In this document: one piece after another, positions 22,277-34,493 of the stretch
How positions within the stretch are numbered: position 1 is the stretch's first letter
Layout of the letters: each line of letters starts with the position of its first letter
Origin: Flaveria trinervia
Taxonomy: Eukaryota > Streptophyta > Magnoliopsida > Asterales > Asteraceae
Reading direction: 5' to 3'
Length of the DNA stretch: 64,000 nt
Assembly: GCA_025506515.1 (NCBI GenBank)
Contig: CM046443.1
Location: forward strand, 95,191,294 to 95,255,293
The notes under the pieces: model-generated
Databases searched by the model: none
Seen by the model: the letters and a program-made list of their open reading frames with translations, nothing else
Told to the model about the DNA's origin: nothing
Made by a program: the position numbers and the translations under genes

Positions 22277-23918
22277 ATGGGGCGATCAGGGAAAGAACAG
22301 GTTGGCCTGTCAAAAAGGGCAAAGAAGACAACTACACCATTGCCGATAAGGGACGAACCAATGCCATTGCGAGAGGAAGTGGTGATGGAAGACATACCTA
22401 AGTGGAAGGGAGGACCTTTGACAATGTTTCACCGTAGATCTCAACCAAGTTTATAGGAGGAAAAGATGTCAAAAATAAGAGATAGAAAAGATGCATACTT
22501 GGTGGAAAGAGAGGTCCCTGAAGCATTGTTCGCTCATCACCGGGTACATGAAAGATTTGAAAAATTAGGATGGAAAGCTATACTAAAGTGTTATGACCAG
22601 GAGGAAGACAAGTTGTTTGCACCAGTGATAAATGAATGGGTTAGTACACTTCAATTGGAAGGAACAAAGAACTTTCAACAAATGAAGCTGGTAGGTTATT
22701 ACCGAGGGCGGAAAGTTACAATGTCCATGACCAACCTGAAAAAGTTAGCACCATTTGATTCCTTACCCATCAACCAATATGAATTTCCTTCTGAAGACAA
22801 CCTGTGGAACAGACCTGACAACTATCCATGGTGGGAATTGATGAGAGATACAGTTTTTAAACCCGGGAAAACCAACACAATGAAGAGGGTGGATTTGAAG
22901 AAGGAAGCAAGATTGATCCAAACCATTGTAACCCAGAATGTGATGCCTCGCAGGGGGGACAAGGACTCGGTTCGGTTTTGTGATGTACGGTTCTCTACTC
23001 TATCATGACAGGGGACCACAAAATGTCATTTTGCTACTTGGCCATGATGAACATTTGGCGAGCCCATATCTCTAAGGTTAAGCAGATCATCCCTCACTGT
23101 AGGTTGATTCAAGCTTTGTTCAAATATTTTAAGGTAATAGATCATTTGGTAATTGAAAGGCCAACGAGTTACATTGTCAAGGATCTGGAACCATTCAATG
23201 TGGTTCTTATGGCACGAGTAGGTTGGGAATGGAGTTCAAATGACAAGTATGCAAGGTGGAAGCATAAGAACGGGGAAAAGATTAAAGTAAAAAGACTGGA
23301 TGCAAGACCATTGGAATCAGGCGATGAAAGTGAAGCTGACAGTGAGGATATTGAAGATAAGGATGATTTGACTAATCAACATGAGAAGGAAGAGTCATTC
23401 ATCGGAGCCCCATACCCAATACCTGATGACATGTGGACTCGGGTGCAAGAGTGTAGACCAGAAGGATTGACATCTGGCCTAGCTACAATCAAAACAATTG
23501 GGATTTACAACAACACAACAGGTTGCAAGCGGGAGACAATGCTCAAACAGTGATTGCAAATCAAAACTATTAGAATCGTGTTTACCTTGTGCATCAAGAA
23601 ATTCAAGTCAACAACAATTGGGAATCACATCAGTAGCTTGGCTATCATGAAGCTTACCACTGCGGAGAGCCGTTTGTACAAGCACCACCACCAATCAACT
23701 ACCTTACTCTTCCACCCTATGATGGAGTGCAGAGGCTGCCGAGACCCGAGTGGCATCACTCGGAGTGAATTGTTCCGATACAGTTTCAGCAGCAACAGAG
23801 TGAAGAAGGAAGCAGTAGTGGACCACAAGGGGGTGCATTCCAGTTTAGTGAATGGGTGGACGAGCTGAACAACATATTTGGACAACGTCAGTCACGGTAC
23901 TTTGGGGGAAATCGCTGA
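22277..23918 (+). pseudogene. Athila third gene downstream of pol (ATHILA ORF-1-like)
   Basis: MGRSGKEQVGLSKRAKKTTT opens at 22277. A long hydrophilic protein follows: FAHHRVHERFEKLGWKAIL, NEWVSTLQLEGTKNFQQMKL, YYRGRKVTMSMTNLKKLAPF, then IMTGDHKMSFCYLAMMNIWR near 22998. An acidic stretch (SGDESEADSEDIEDKDD) and a Gln/Ser/Gly-rich tail ending IFGQRQSRYFGGNR (TGA 23916-23918) close it. The layout resembles the ATHILA ORF-1 family that occupies the env-like position in Athila elements; that match is from memory. I see no signal peptide or transmembrane segment, so an envelope role is not supported here. Breaks: TAG at about 22454, a frameshift near 22998, another near 23530 and later stops. Confidence 0.65.
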
Positions 23919-25525
23919 TCGTGATTGTTCCGACCGATTAGGTCCAATTGCTCTAATTTGAAGTAGATTATCTTATGTGGTTATGTGCTTAGCTATCTAT
24001 GTTTCAGGTTGGTGGCAAGAACAATGGAACAATATAGGGGCGGGTGGTGTTTGATGTTTGATGTCTGAAGTCTTTATGTTATGTTCTTAGGAAATAAGTA
24101 GCTTGTTTATATTCATGTTTGTCTTCATTATGAGTCAAGTCAAATAACCTTGATAATGTTGATGGAAAAGTTTAAATGAGATCGAAAGGTTTGAAGTCTT
24201 TAGAAAACAACCATACATTAGGGACAATGTATCCCAAGTGTGGGGATGGGGAAATCTCGATAGACATATTTTGGAGAAATGAAAATTTGGACAAATTTTA
24301 AAATTTTTAACATTTTTCTCAAATTTTAAAATACTAATCATTGGTTAAGGTTCTTGGTCATGGTTGATTCCCTAAATGTTTAAACCCGGTTGGTTTGTGG
24401 AAGTTGGAAAAGGAATGCCTAACTAGGGATGGCAAATTTGGGTGTAGTAAACTTGCATGTATAATGTCGGTAATCCAATTCCACCGTTTCCATATGTGAG
24501 AAGCCTATTCTTGATATTGTTATATTTAATTGCTTGTTGAGAGTGCAATAGTCCTACTTAGTGGTAGAACTTGTGGGACATGTGCATCTTGAGATTCGAG
24601 ACCGAGATTCATATCAAAGTGATTGAGGCATAGGATCAACCGTAGAATAACCCCATAGGACCCACCCATCCGACATCTATTCACTAGTAGCCAAGTTTGA
24701 GCCTTTTACCCATTCATTTGTTTAAACTAAATTCTTTGACCCATTAGCCATTTGTTTAGCCTATTCATTTGTTTACCCGCGTGATGGAACTTGAGTTAAT
24801 TAGTGGTAATAGTGTTAAGTTTGATTTGATATCATGTTTTGAAGTTGCAGTTGGGGATAGCTAAGTTGAGTGAATTCCATTATATTTTGTTAATTTAGGT
24901 TCATTAGTTCAAAAAAAAAAGAAAAGAAATTTGTCGAAATAGTTAAGTTTGAAAGACTGAATTATTAGACAAGAAAAGAAATAAAAAGGATTGTGCTTTG
25001 AAGTAAGTTGTAGTTGAAGTATTTAAAGTAGTTTTGCTTAGTGTTGAATAAAGTAGTTAACTCAAGCGTCCCATCACCCTAGTCACTATAGTCCAAATTA
25101 ATCATACTCAAACCTCAGCCTAACATTACAACCTTTGAAAAGCCCTCATGATTGGTATGATATCTTATGTTAGTGGGTGGAGAGGTGATTGTCTTACAAG
25201 CCTATGCTCACTAGTTTGCATTATAGTTGAGTGTTCATAAATTACCGGCACATCTTCTACCGAGTTCAAAAATCAAACTGAGTGGAGAGTCTCGTTGTGA
25301 GGGATGTGCCATGTGCAAGGGAGCCACTTAGAGTTTGGGACCTCTAGTTAGGAAATTCTACGGGTTAGAGGGTGTATGGTTGTTAAGGGTCATGATTATC
25401 GAGTTTGGAAATCAGGTATGACTTTGAGCATTGGGTGATGGTTAGTAGTTGTGTGTTTTAATTGAAAAACTTTAACCCGAATTGTTGAGTTTTAAAAGCA
25501 ACCTCGCTTGAGGGCAAGCGAGAAA
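23919..25525 (+). other. Athila 3' untranslated region
   Basis: About 1.6 kb without a credible gene. It has one internal copy of the PPT-like motif CAAGTGTGGGGAT (24235-24247). Long 3' non-coding regions before the PPT are common in Athila. Confidence 0.65.
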
Positions 25526-25539
25526 CAAGTGTGGGGATA
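25526..25539 (+). other. Athila polypurine tract
   Basis: CAAGTGTGGGGATA immediately precedes the 3' LTR. The same 13 bases CAAGTGTGGGGAT occur at 22187 and 24235. Confidence 0.75.
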
Positions 25540-26754
25540 TGATGTAAGGGCTTGGAACAATGTTTATCATGATTAAATAATTAACTTTAATGTGTTTAAT
25601 GAGCTTATATATAAAGTATTGTGTTGAATAAGTTAACTACGATGATTTGGTGTTTTGAAGGTTAAAAGCGATGATTTTATGTGATTTGAAGAATGTATAT
25701 GGTTGATAAATGAAGATCATGATAGATGAGGTGGTAGATAATTCAATTACGAGAACATGGCCGAAAACGGGGAAGAAAACGGAGTCCGGATGAATTATTT
25801 ATGAAGAAAAAAGACTAAATGAAAAACCGAAAGTTTCTGGCCGCGAGAGGGTGATGACCTATGGTGGTGTCAGAGAGGAATTAGCAAAAGAGGGCAGAAG
25901 GCAGCCAACGTAACTTACGGCGCTGAGGTGACCTACGGCGGTCAGCGACGAAAAAACGTGAATAAAAGGCGGAATTTTTAGGTTTAGAAGGACTTTTGAC
26001 TCTAAGCCGCCCCCCAAGGTTCCCAAACGACCCCAATCGATCCAGGAGGCTTCCAGATGCAATTTCAATGCTCAAGATCTCATTTTTATCATTCGGTTTG
26101 AATCTTTAATGTTAGATACCACGTTTACTTTCGATTTGAGTTGTTTTTCGTTTCCATGTCCGGCTAATCCACCCGTGATCTTCTCCGGGTGGTAAGGTTT
26201 ATACTATGACTTGTTCTTGATTGTTTTTTGTTAATCTTAAAGTTTGAACACGGTGAATTAAACCAAGTAACATTATTAATCGTTTTGAGATTCTAAAATA
26301 CGTGTTTTATCTTCAATCCAATTGTTCTGTTCTTGAATGTTTTAGATTTCTTTCATATGTAAACGTCAAGTGTGGATGGGATTGGGCTAAAACAAACGTA
26401 GGGTATAATTCGGATAAGTGCGTAGACACAGTTTCATTCAATTCATTATCGTAAAACGAGTTAATTTGGTTATGTCTATATGACCCGTTAAACTAAAAGA
26501 GCAAGCCTGAATCATAAACCTGAACTCCGGAGAGGATTACTTTTCTCATCGTTAGTTACAATCAATTTTCCTTTTTGATTTAAGTACCTTTTGCAATTTA
26601 GTTAAGTTAAAAGTATTTTCAATAAACCCTTAAACTTTACGAGTTGAACCACACTTTCCACATATTTCCTGTGAATCGACCTGACTTACCCCTAGCTATC
26701 TTAGGTGAGTTGGACCGTTATAAATTTTTGATTAAGCTTGACAAAACGATATCA
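25540..26754 (+). repeat. 3' LTR of the Athila element
   Basis: 1,215 bases, collinear with 4327-5545 and followed by the CCTAT duplication. It shares the TATA-like box (25607-25616) and the CCTACGGCGG motifs (about 25857-25945). Confidence 0.93.
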
Positions 26755-26759
26755 CCTAT

Positions 26760-27670
26760 ACACACTAGATCATCGAAAGATGGTCCTCAAGGCTTCGGTC
26801 GGGTTTCTAACTGCTTATTTCATCGTCTACATAGTTTGGTAGTTTTTAAAGCTAAAATGATGATATTGTGCATGAACAAATGCTCCAGCAAACTACCATC
26901 CACGAACAATAGTTGTTCGTATATTTCAGACATCTTTAAATCATACTCATAATATTTTTTTGTGACATGCATTGAGGTTCTCTCTCATTAGATCTCCATG
27001 CATTCATAGCATCACACTTGCTTTATATTTTAATGTGAGACCCTAACCTTAAACAATATTTCTTGAATGTCAATAATAATCCAAGATGCGTATCTATGAA
27101 ATTTGAATATAACTCTCTTGGGCAGCCTTAAACAGTTCATAAATCAATTTGAAAATATCAAAATCGGTTATACAACGTATATCTTGAGTAATACGTTTAA
27201 ACAATTAATATTATTTAAAACAATAACAAGATGTTTGTAACATCTTATTATATTTCAGATGAAATATATTTAATCTAAGAAACTTAAAAAGAATTATCGG
27301 TCTAACATTTGTTTTAAAATGGATGTCATTTTAATCATTATATCAAATAAATCAAGTTGTTGTGTATAATTTGTCATGTAATTATGTCAAATATTAATTT
27401 ACTATGTCATAAATTTTTTATCATTTGTTACATATATTCATTATTATATTTTAGATCCTAACATGTTTTTTGTCGTTTTTTATATATTATATAAACTTGT
27501 TATTATCTTATCATAATTAGAGGTATACAATAATGTTATTTCAACAATATGTTTTTCAAAACCAATTGTGTCACAAGTAACACAATAACGAACAAAAAAC
27601 TAGAATGAGATATTTTATTATTGTGTTTTATGTTTTATATCATTTTGTTTTATTTTAGATTAAGTAGTTG

Positions 27671-27713
<43 letters not shown>

Positions 27714-28695
27714 AAACACAATGAATAACAAAGAGACACAATGAAGTGCACTATGCACTAAAGACACAATGACGAGCAAATTTCACAAGAGATAAAAAAA
27801 CATAAAAAAATTTATTATATTTTCATATAATGGTATTTTACTTGTTAAAATATAAAAAAATGTTTGTTTTTCATAATGTAATTCTTATAAAAAATAATGT
27901 TATATATAAAAGTTATGAATGGTTAAAAAAATATGGAGGGGCAAAAAAATAACAAAAGTTGATGTTCCTAAAATACCCACAAACAAACTTATTTCATATA
28001 ATTTGATCTCAACGGTTGATTAAAAAGATTAACGATCGATATTCATTCTTATACTTTTTAGATACCTTACCCTTTTATTTAAACGTTTTTCATATTATAT
28101 ATAAGATAAAAATGCTTCAAATGAATCTTTTATTCAACTTTATAATTTTATTTATTTATTAATTGTGCAAATGGTATTTAAGTAAACATGAGCTTATTAT
28201 TTTACAATTATAACCATTTTTAATTTACATCATTCCTTTCATAACGAAACGCATATTTGAGTTACATATAAGTAAATTATATGTATCCAAATGAGTTACA
28301 TAGACTAATTACATATACATAACTCACAGCTTTACGTATGTAATTCTTAGTTACGTATAGATAACTTATGGTTTTCGTATATTTCTCATAAGTTTGTAGT
28401 TTTCTCTTAGAACCCCAAGTATGATAAATTATTTTTTAATATGATGATACGTATTAATATCTTTTTTAATAACTAGAGTTTTGTTTGATGTGGAAAAAAC
28501 TTATTAGTTTTTAGATAATTTATTTATATAATACTAATTACCAATTTTGGTATACTTAATGAGTTATATTATGTGTTTAATGGGTTGTACATACCTTTGT
28601 CTTTTTCTTAAACTTTATTTTTTTAATTTTAATCTACTATTTTTACATATTTTACAATTTAAACCTAATATCTTTTTATTTTCATCTTTGAACCC
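26760..28695. other. AT-rich DNA, no gene recognised
   Basis: Host or older repeat sequence right of the Athila/hAT pair. It holds a TA microsatellite (27673-27710) flanked by the 12-base inverted repeat ATTGTGTTTTAT (27620-27631) and ATAAAACACAAT (27711-27722). Small open frames have no recognisable domain. Confidence 0.5.
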
Positions 28696-28700
28696 CCATA

Positions 28701-30999
28701 CGTCACATCCCGAACGACGGCGGAATTATCAAGGCGGACGAATGTGAAACGATTATTCATAGCTCATGGAATTAAATAAGTTGAAATCATATTAAATGTC
28801 GATTTTCATATAATAATACCAATCAAATAATTCATTATAATACTATAAAGATTCAAATAACATAATAAAGTTTTTTATTAATCCAGATTCAAGTTCTATA
28901 TGAGCATAAAAAGTCCTTTAAACTGTATCTTGAAACATGTTAAAAATACGATCAACATATGATGTTGGTAAGTTCTCATGAATTTGTACATATGTATATA
29001 AACAACTTTCAATATGCAATTCACGTCATGAGTTAAGAAATAATACAAGAATATAGATAGCATAATGATACAATCAAACATTGACAAAAGATTGGCCACA
29101 ATAAGATATACGATTAGCTAAGTGTACTTGTTCCCATGATTAAAAAGAATATGTCATCAGGAGTCAACATTAACCTTGGCTTTAGCACCTAATAGGCTTG
29201 TCAAGCCCATAGATCTATGACATCGCTAGGCTAGCAATAGTTAATGATTGTTTTTACAAGATGACTATCATATAATGCTCACCATTATCTCAAAAAACCA
29301 TGACAAATTTTACAAGATGAATTGCATGTGCATTACAAGTATTAAGATATTTTACGAGTGTGCATTTATATGGTTAACATGCTTCACCCCAAAAGATGTG
29401 AAATAAAAATTAAAATGGAGTATGGAAAACTCACATTGTATAATGATGGTTGTAGAGTACATAAGAAAGCTTGGATGTTTAAGAGTCGAAGTTGATGTCC
29501 TAAATGATAAAACAAATAATAAATTTAGGTAGAAATTTATTACAAGAAGTTAGGATGTTTATAGAATGCCAAAAAGCGAAAGGTAGATTGAAAAAGGATT
29601 ATTGCATCAATTTTAGGTTCTAGATAAAATGTTTGGTACGTGTTTGAACAGGTTTTAAAAATAGTAAATGGTTTCATAAAATTACAAAAACTTATAGTTG
29701 ACTAGTTTACAGTCTTTCGGACAACTTTCATTCAGAAATATTTTTATGAAAAGATTCGTAAATAGGTCAAAACAGCAGTACAAGATAGAAGGTGCTGAAA
29801 TACGCACTTATCTTGTGAAGGCTATTGTTGAGTCGTCCGATTGAGTTAAAGACGTATAAAATATCGTTAAAAAGATAATTCAATGAAAGTAATATTGGAG
29901 TCTAATTTTACTCAAATTTAGTTTGCTATGACCAAGTTATGGTTTGTTGAAGTCAGATTATATTCTGCCAAATATATAGTAAGGCACTATGTGCACTTTT
30001 AAAATTGCTAAAGTATGAAACGGGTTAGAACAAATTTATTATGTCAATATATGGTATAGTAGACTTCATTTTAGTTATAAAAAAATATTTCAAGACTTTG
30101 GCATATCCATCATTTAGAAAAATAATTTTGTGGAATGACCGAATGCGGCGACATAGCCGTATATATGCAAATGGGATTCTTTGTTTACGTTAGCGTGTTA
30201 TTAGCTTGATTTAGGAATGTTCGTAATTGTTAAAAGGTTAGTGAATGTTAGAAGGTTAATGATGAAATGATAATCATTAAATTTAAAAGAGATTTAGTAG
30301 AAGAAAGAATAAAAATAAGAATATAAAGTAACAAGAACAATTGGATGTTAAGATGATTAAAAGAATATAGAAATGCATAATATAAAAGCAATATAAGATA
30401 AACTTAGTATTAGAAAAATTTTGGAATTTCTTGTAAAAGGAAATTTTTGAAATTGATCAAGACTAATAGATGAAAGAAAGATATGTGAGTGGAAATTTTG
30501 ATAATGAGCCAATGAAAAGTGAGCTTAAAACTTGTTTTTATAGTTGAGGTTACGAGTGAGTTATGAATGGTGTTAATTATGAGTTAGAAGTCTTTCAAAA
30601 GGGGGTTATAATTGGAATTTAAAATAAATATAAGATTATATAAATAAATAGATAAAAGAATAATTACAATTTGAACTTTTAATTATTAAAACCTTAATTT
30701 TTATTTAATCAACATATTTTCTTATAAAATCTTTATACACTTCATAAATCTCACAAAAACTTTACAATTTGATTATTATTTAATTGAATATTTAAAATCT
30801 TATAAATATTAATAATCTTTCAAAATTTATAAAACTTATTTTATAAATTATAAGATTAATTTAAATTGATTAAGTAATACATATATATATTTGGAACATA
30901 AAAATATATAACATGAATAAATAATGAATTTGATTTACAAGATTGACTCAAACGGATTCGGGTTTGGTTTTCTAGTTTGAAAATGGGTCGGATATTACA
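28701..30999 (-). repeat. Solo LTR, family X (Tekay-related), minus strand
   Basis: 2,299 bases bounded by a perfect TSD, CCATA (28696-28700 and 31000-31004). In sense orientation it begins TGTAATATCCGACCC (right end) and ends GGGATGTGACG; the last base is changed from the usual A. No internal coding region follows. It aligns over most of its length with 33002-33118 plus 54590-56475. It shares with Tekay-1 LTRs the block CTAGCC...TAGATCTATGGGC (29205-29244) and the TTCACCCCA block (29373-29392). I see no tRNA-like module in it. Confidence 0.85.
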
Positions 31000-31004
31000 C
31001 CATA

Positions 31005-31723
31005 TACTTTCATATTATACCTTTTTTTGTTTTGAAAATTTTGCGAGTAACACGCCGCAACATGTGTGTATTTTACCCTTATTTTTCGGTATAATGACGC
31101 AGTCGCAATGCTGATTCTAGATTGACTTACTTATTGTTTTATATGTTTTACGTTTCGTTTACGCGGTTCAATGTTGTTACGCTTACTTTTAGTTTGATTC
31201 TCTTCGTTTCTTTATTTCCTTTTAAATACGACTTTTTTTAGTGTTGATTGTCACTTGTGGTTGTGTGTCATGGTGCCACTTTGATATTGTTTTATGCCCC
31301 TTGATGCAACCCAGGGGACTTAATACTAGTATTATACTAACTACTAACTTTTTTATGCATAATGGTGTTGTACACTAGGGGTTTTTTCAAAAAAAAATGA
31401 CTTTTCATTTTTAACCCAAATGTTTTTATATATTGCAAAATAACCTTCCAAAATTTGATTATTTTTACTTTAAACCCATAACTTTTTATCTTTTGTAATT
31501 TAAACTCATAAAATTTTATATTTTTATTAATTTAATTTGCAAAAGTTAAAGTTTATAATTATTTTTTCATATTTTAAATTTTGAAAACTTTTATTATATT
31601 TTATTTTCTAAACATTTTTCTTTAATATGCGATCAAATTTATCGCGAAGGTAACGCCACAAAATATTAAATTTGGAGTTCTAAAAACTTATGTTTCTTGA
31701 AATTATGATATTCTATTATTTAT
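31005..31723. other. AT-rich DNA, nothing recognised
   Basis: No gene or delimited element between the solo LTR and the fold-back element. Confidence 0.45.
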
Positions 31724-31731
31724 AAATATAT

Positions 31732-32663
31732 AGACTTAATTACACGGGTGGTCCCTGTGGTTAGGCCCGATTTCACTTTTAGTCCCTAACTCTCTGAAAT
31801 TACAAGGTTTATCCAAAACTTTGCACAAACGTAACAATGATGGTCCCTGAAAAGGATGGATGTTAATTATTGTTGTTAAGTGTGTGTGAAATGACAAAAT
31901 TACCTTTTTTCACCTTTCTTCTTCTCCATCAACCACCACCCCCACCCCTTCAATCATTGTCACCACCACTACCACCTTCAACCACCACCACCCTCAACAT
32001 TCAACCACCACCATCTTCAATTTTCAACCACCACCATCTTCAACCTTCAATCACCACCATCTTCAACCTTCAATCACCATCTTCAACCTTCAGCCTTCGA
32101 CCACCACCATATTCAACCTTTAACCACCACCACCACCACTACCACCCTCAACCTTCAATCACCACCATCTTCAACCTTCAACAATCACCACCTTCAATCA
32201 CCTCCAATGGCCTCCACATTCATCATCGACCCTCCACCTCCGGCGAACCTCCACCTTAGGTGACCATCCACCTCTGGTGACCCTTCACCTCTGACGACCC
32301 TCCAACTTCGGCATCTACTTCAGATCTAATAGTTGTTGATGTGATTTAGATTTGTTCAAATTTTTTCGCCACCATCGCCATTACCAATATTGCCATAAAC
32401 GTCTCCATATTTGAAGATGGTGGATTTCGTTGCAGCGGTAAGCCGCCGGAGTTGAAGGGCTGCCGGAGTCAATTGCAGAAGACAATGATACAAGTGTACT
32501 TAAGTCATTTTTAAAATATTAACTAAAAAACTTAACAGACATCCATTTCAGGGACCATCGTTTTTACGTTTGTGCAAAGTTTTGGACCAACGTAATTTCA
32601 AAGAGTTAGGGACCAAATGTGAAATCGGGCCTAACCACAAGGGCCACCCGTGTAATTAAGTCT
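31732..32663. mobile_element. Non-autonomous fold-back element with ~140-bp inverted repeats
   Basis: Ends AGACTTAATTACACGGGTGG and its inverted copy; the repeats run about 31732-31870 and 32525-32663 and contain GGTCCCTG motifs. Flanked by AAATATAT on both sides (31724-31731, 32664-32671), a possible 8-bp duplication, though the motif is low-complexity. The centre is rich in CCACCACC and TTCAACC and is open as a Pro/His/Thr frame (31870-32259), which looks like repeat sequence rather than a gene. Long terminal repeats suggest a Mutator-like non-autonomous element; an 8-bp duplication would instead suit hAT. Confidence 0.75.
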
Positions 32664-32671
32664 AAATATAT

Positions 32672-32789
32672 ATGTGAAATTTCCTTTTACTCTTTCCCTC
32701 AAAATAACAAAAAATAAGAAAAAGTTTCTTAATTTCTAAATGAAATTTATATTCAGAATTTTGTTTTTACACTGCGGATTATAATTTAG

Positions 32790-32829
<40 letters not shown>

Positions 32830-33001
32830 TTTTGAAAATTAAGAATAAGTTAGGGTTGATCAATAAAAGTCAAAACTGGGTTCTAGTCGAATCAGGTCAT
32901 ACCGAAACCAATTTACAAGTCAAAATATTAAACACTTATTTGAGATCTTGTCTTATTGACATCTGAGCGGATGAGTAAGGGACATTGTTTCTCACTTGCT
33001 A
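32672..33001. repeat. AT-rich spacer with a TA microsatellite
   Basis: A (TA)n run lies at about 32790-32825; the rest of the interval shows nothing recognisable. Confidence 0.6.
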
Positions 33002-33118
33002 TGTCACATCCCGACCGACGGCGGAATTATCGAGACGGATGAATGTGAAATGATTGTTTATAGCTTATGGAATAAAATAAATTGAAATAATATTAAATGT
33101 CATTTTTAATTGAATAAT
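33002..33118 (-). repeat. Family X LTR, first piece (split by Tekay-2)
   Basis: TGTCACATCCCGACC... matches the 28701 end of the solo LTR base for base over most positions. It breaks at ATAAT where Tekay-2 inserted and resumes at 54585. Confidence 0.85.
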
Positions 33119-33230
33119 TGTAACACCGGTTATTTATTTATTTTGAAGCCGACGAATAAAGAAGAAAAGAAATAAAGTCCAAAGTCGAGGGACCAAACTC
33201 GCCAAAGAGAGAAAGTTGGGTAAGTGGGGG

Positions 33231-33238
33231 TATATAAG
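33231..33238 (+). promoter_or_regulatory. Candidate TATA box of Tekay-2 LTR
   Basis: TATATAAG in a G-rich setting only 112 bases from the LTR start; the 3' LTR keeps it (about 52617). It predicts a short U3 and a long R-U5 leader. Confidence 0.55.
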
Positions 33239-33739
33239 GGAGAGGGCAGCCATTACCCTCTCCCCATACTCATATTTTCAGCCAACAAAAGAAGAGAGGA
33301 GAGAAAGAAGAGAAAAAAGAAAAATGTGTTGGTTCGGGTTGGTTCGAGTGACCAAAATCATTGAGAAGCGAGTCAAATCGAAGCTGTTCTCGTCGTGGTC
33401 GTTTGTGTGAGTTCTAGGACCCCTCCTTTAAACGTTTTTGAATGATTCGAGGCTAGAAAACATCTGAAAATCTGGTTTTTGATTGTGTGCATATTTGACC
33501 CGTTTGTGTATATGTGTGTATGATTCGTTTGAGCCTTGCTTGTGAGCTTGTGTGTGCTTGAATGGTGTTGTGGTACGCATCCCTAAGGTTTAGGATGGTT
33601 TATTTGGGCTTAGAATGGGTTTAGATGAGCTTGGAGGTCGAAAATGGCAGATTGGGTTCGGGATGAATTGTTAACTGCATCAGCTAGGGCTAGGCGACTG
33701 ACCGGAGGCCATACGGCCGAATGGGGTGCGATTGAGGTT

Positions 33740-33930
33740 CATTCGCACGATCGGGGCTTGTCACATGGGGAGTCATGCGATTGAGGGTCCAGTCGCATGA
33801 GGTTCATCCGCATTAGTCCATTCGCACGATTGGGTGTTCATTCGCATGGGACTCATCCGCATTGTGTCCATTCGCATTAGTTTCATTCGCACGATTGGGT
33901 GTTCATTCACATAAGTGTTCATCCTCATTG
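33740..33930 (+). repeat. TTCATTCGCA-type short repeats in Tekay-2 LTR
   Basis: Multiple spaced copies of (G/T)TTCATTCGCA(C/T) and related GGTTCATCCGCAT, often followed by GATTGGGTG. Matched in the 3' LTR at about 53128-53320. Confidence 0.75.
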
Positions 33931-34493
33931 GTTCAATTGCATGATGTTCAGTCGCCTAGAGGCCATGCGACTGAAGGGCGTCCATATGCCTGAATAGAGC
34001 TGTTGCACCCGAGGAGAAGTATAGAATAACTTCTGACTTTCAGGGAAAAGTGCAGATGTAAGTTTTGACGTAAAGGTTCCCGTAAGAGCATGTAAGATGA
34101 CGATTGAGGCCTTAGAGAGCATGTTGGGCATGATGATGATGTTGCATGGTTATGCATGTTATGTATGTATGATGTTGCCATGTATGATGGTGATGACTGT
34201 GTATGTTATGTTCCTTATTATGATGTATGTTTATCTTTCCTGCGGTTTTACGTTGAATGTTAATGAATGAAATGAAGTATTATGTAACGTAAAGTGAAAG
34301 ATAATGAAAGAGAAACATGAAGTAAGAATGCATGCATTAATGAACGATGAAGTAATGAAAGTCTTGCAAGCACTGGATGTCGGGACACGCCATTAAGGTG
34401 TTAGCCTAACGGTGTGCGGGTTCGCTACCCCGGTAGGATGCACATCGGGGTCTTTCTTTGTGATTTACCATATGGATAAACCATTGTTGCATG

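Larger units (their letters stand above)
4327..26754 (+). mobile_element. Athila-type Ty3/gypsy LTR retrotransposon, split by Tekay-1
   Basis: Two LTRs of about 1.2 kb (4327-5545 and 25540-26754) share TGAT...ATCA ends and are bounded by a perfect 5-bp target-site duplication, CCTAT, at 4322-4326 and 26755-26759. A primer-binding site complementary to tRNA-Asp, a gag with a CCHC knuckle, pol in the order protease-RT-RNase H-integrase, and a long third-gene region fit the Athila lineage. Without the 9.3-kb Tekay-1 insertion and one TSD copy it would be about 13.2 kb. The LTRs differ by many scattered substitutions and short indels, so the insertion is not recent. Every gene is broken. Confidence 0.93.

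Noticed and set aside
31870..32259. 129-residue Pro/His/Thr-rich open frame
   Set aside because: Low-complexity CCACCA sequence inside a fold-back element; part of its start is terminal repeat, so not a gene.
33216..33410. Open frame MGKWGYIRERAAITLSPYS
   Set aside because: It covers the TATA box and predicted transcript start of Tekay-2 and is not kept intact in the 3' LTR.
34415..34445. GGGTTCGCTACCC in Tekay-2 LTR looks like a T-arm / B box (also near 53808)
   Set aside because: The invariant A of TTCGA is missing and no A box lies at tRNA spacing upstream; not counted as a tRNA-like module.
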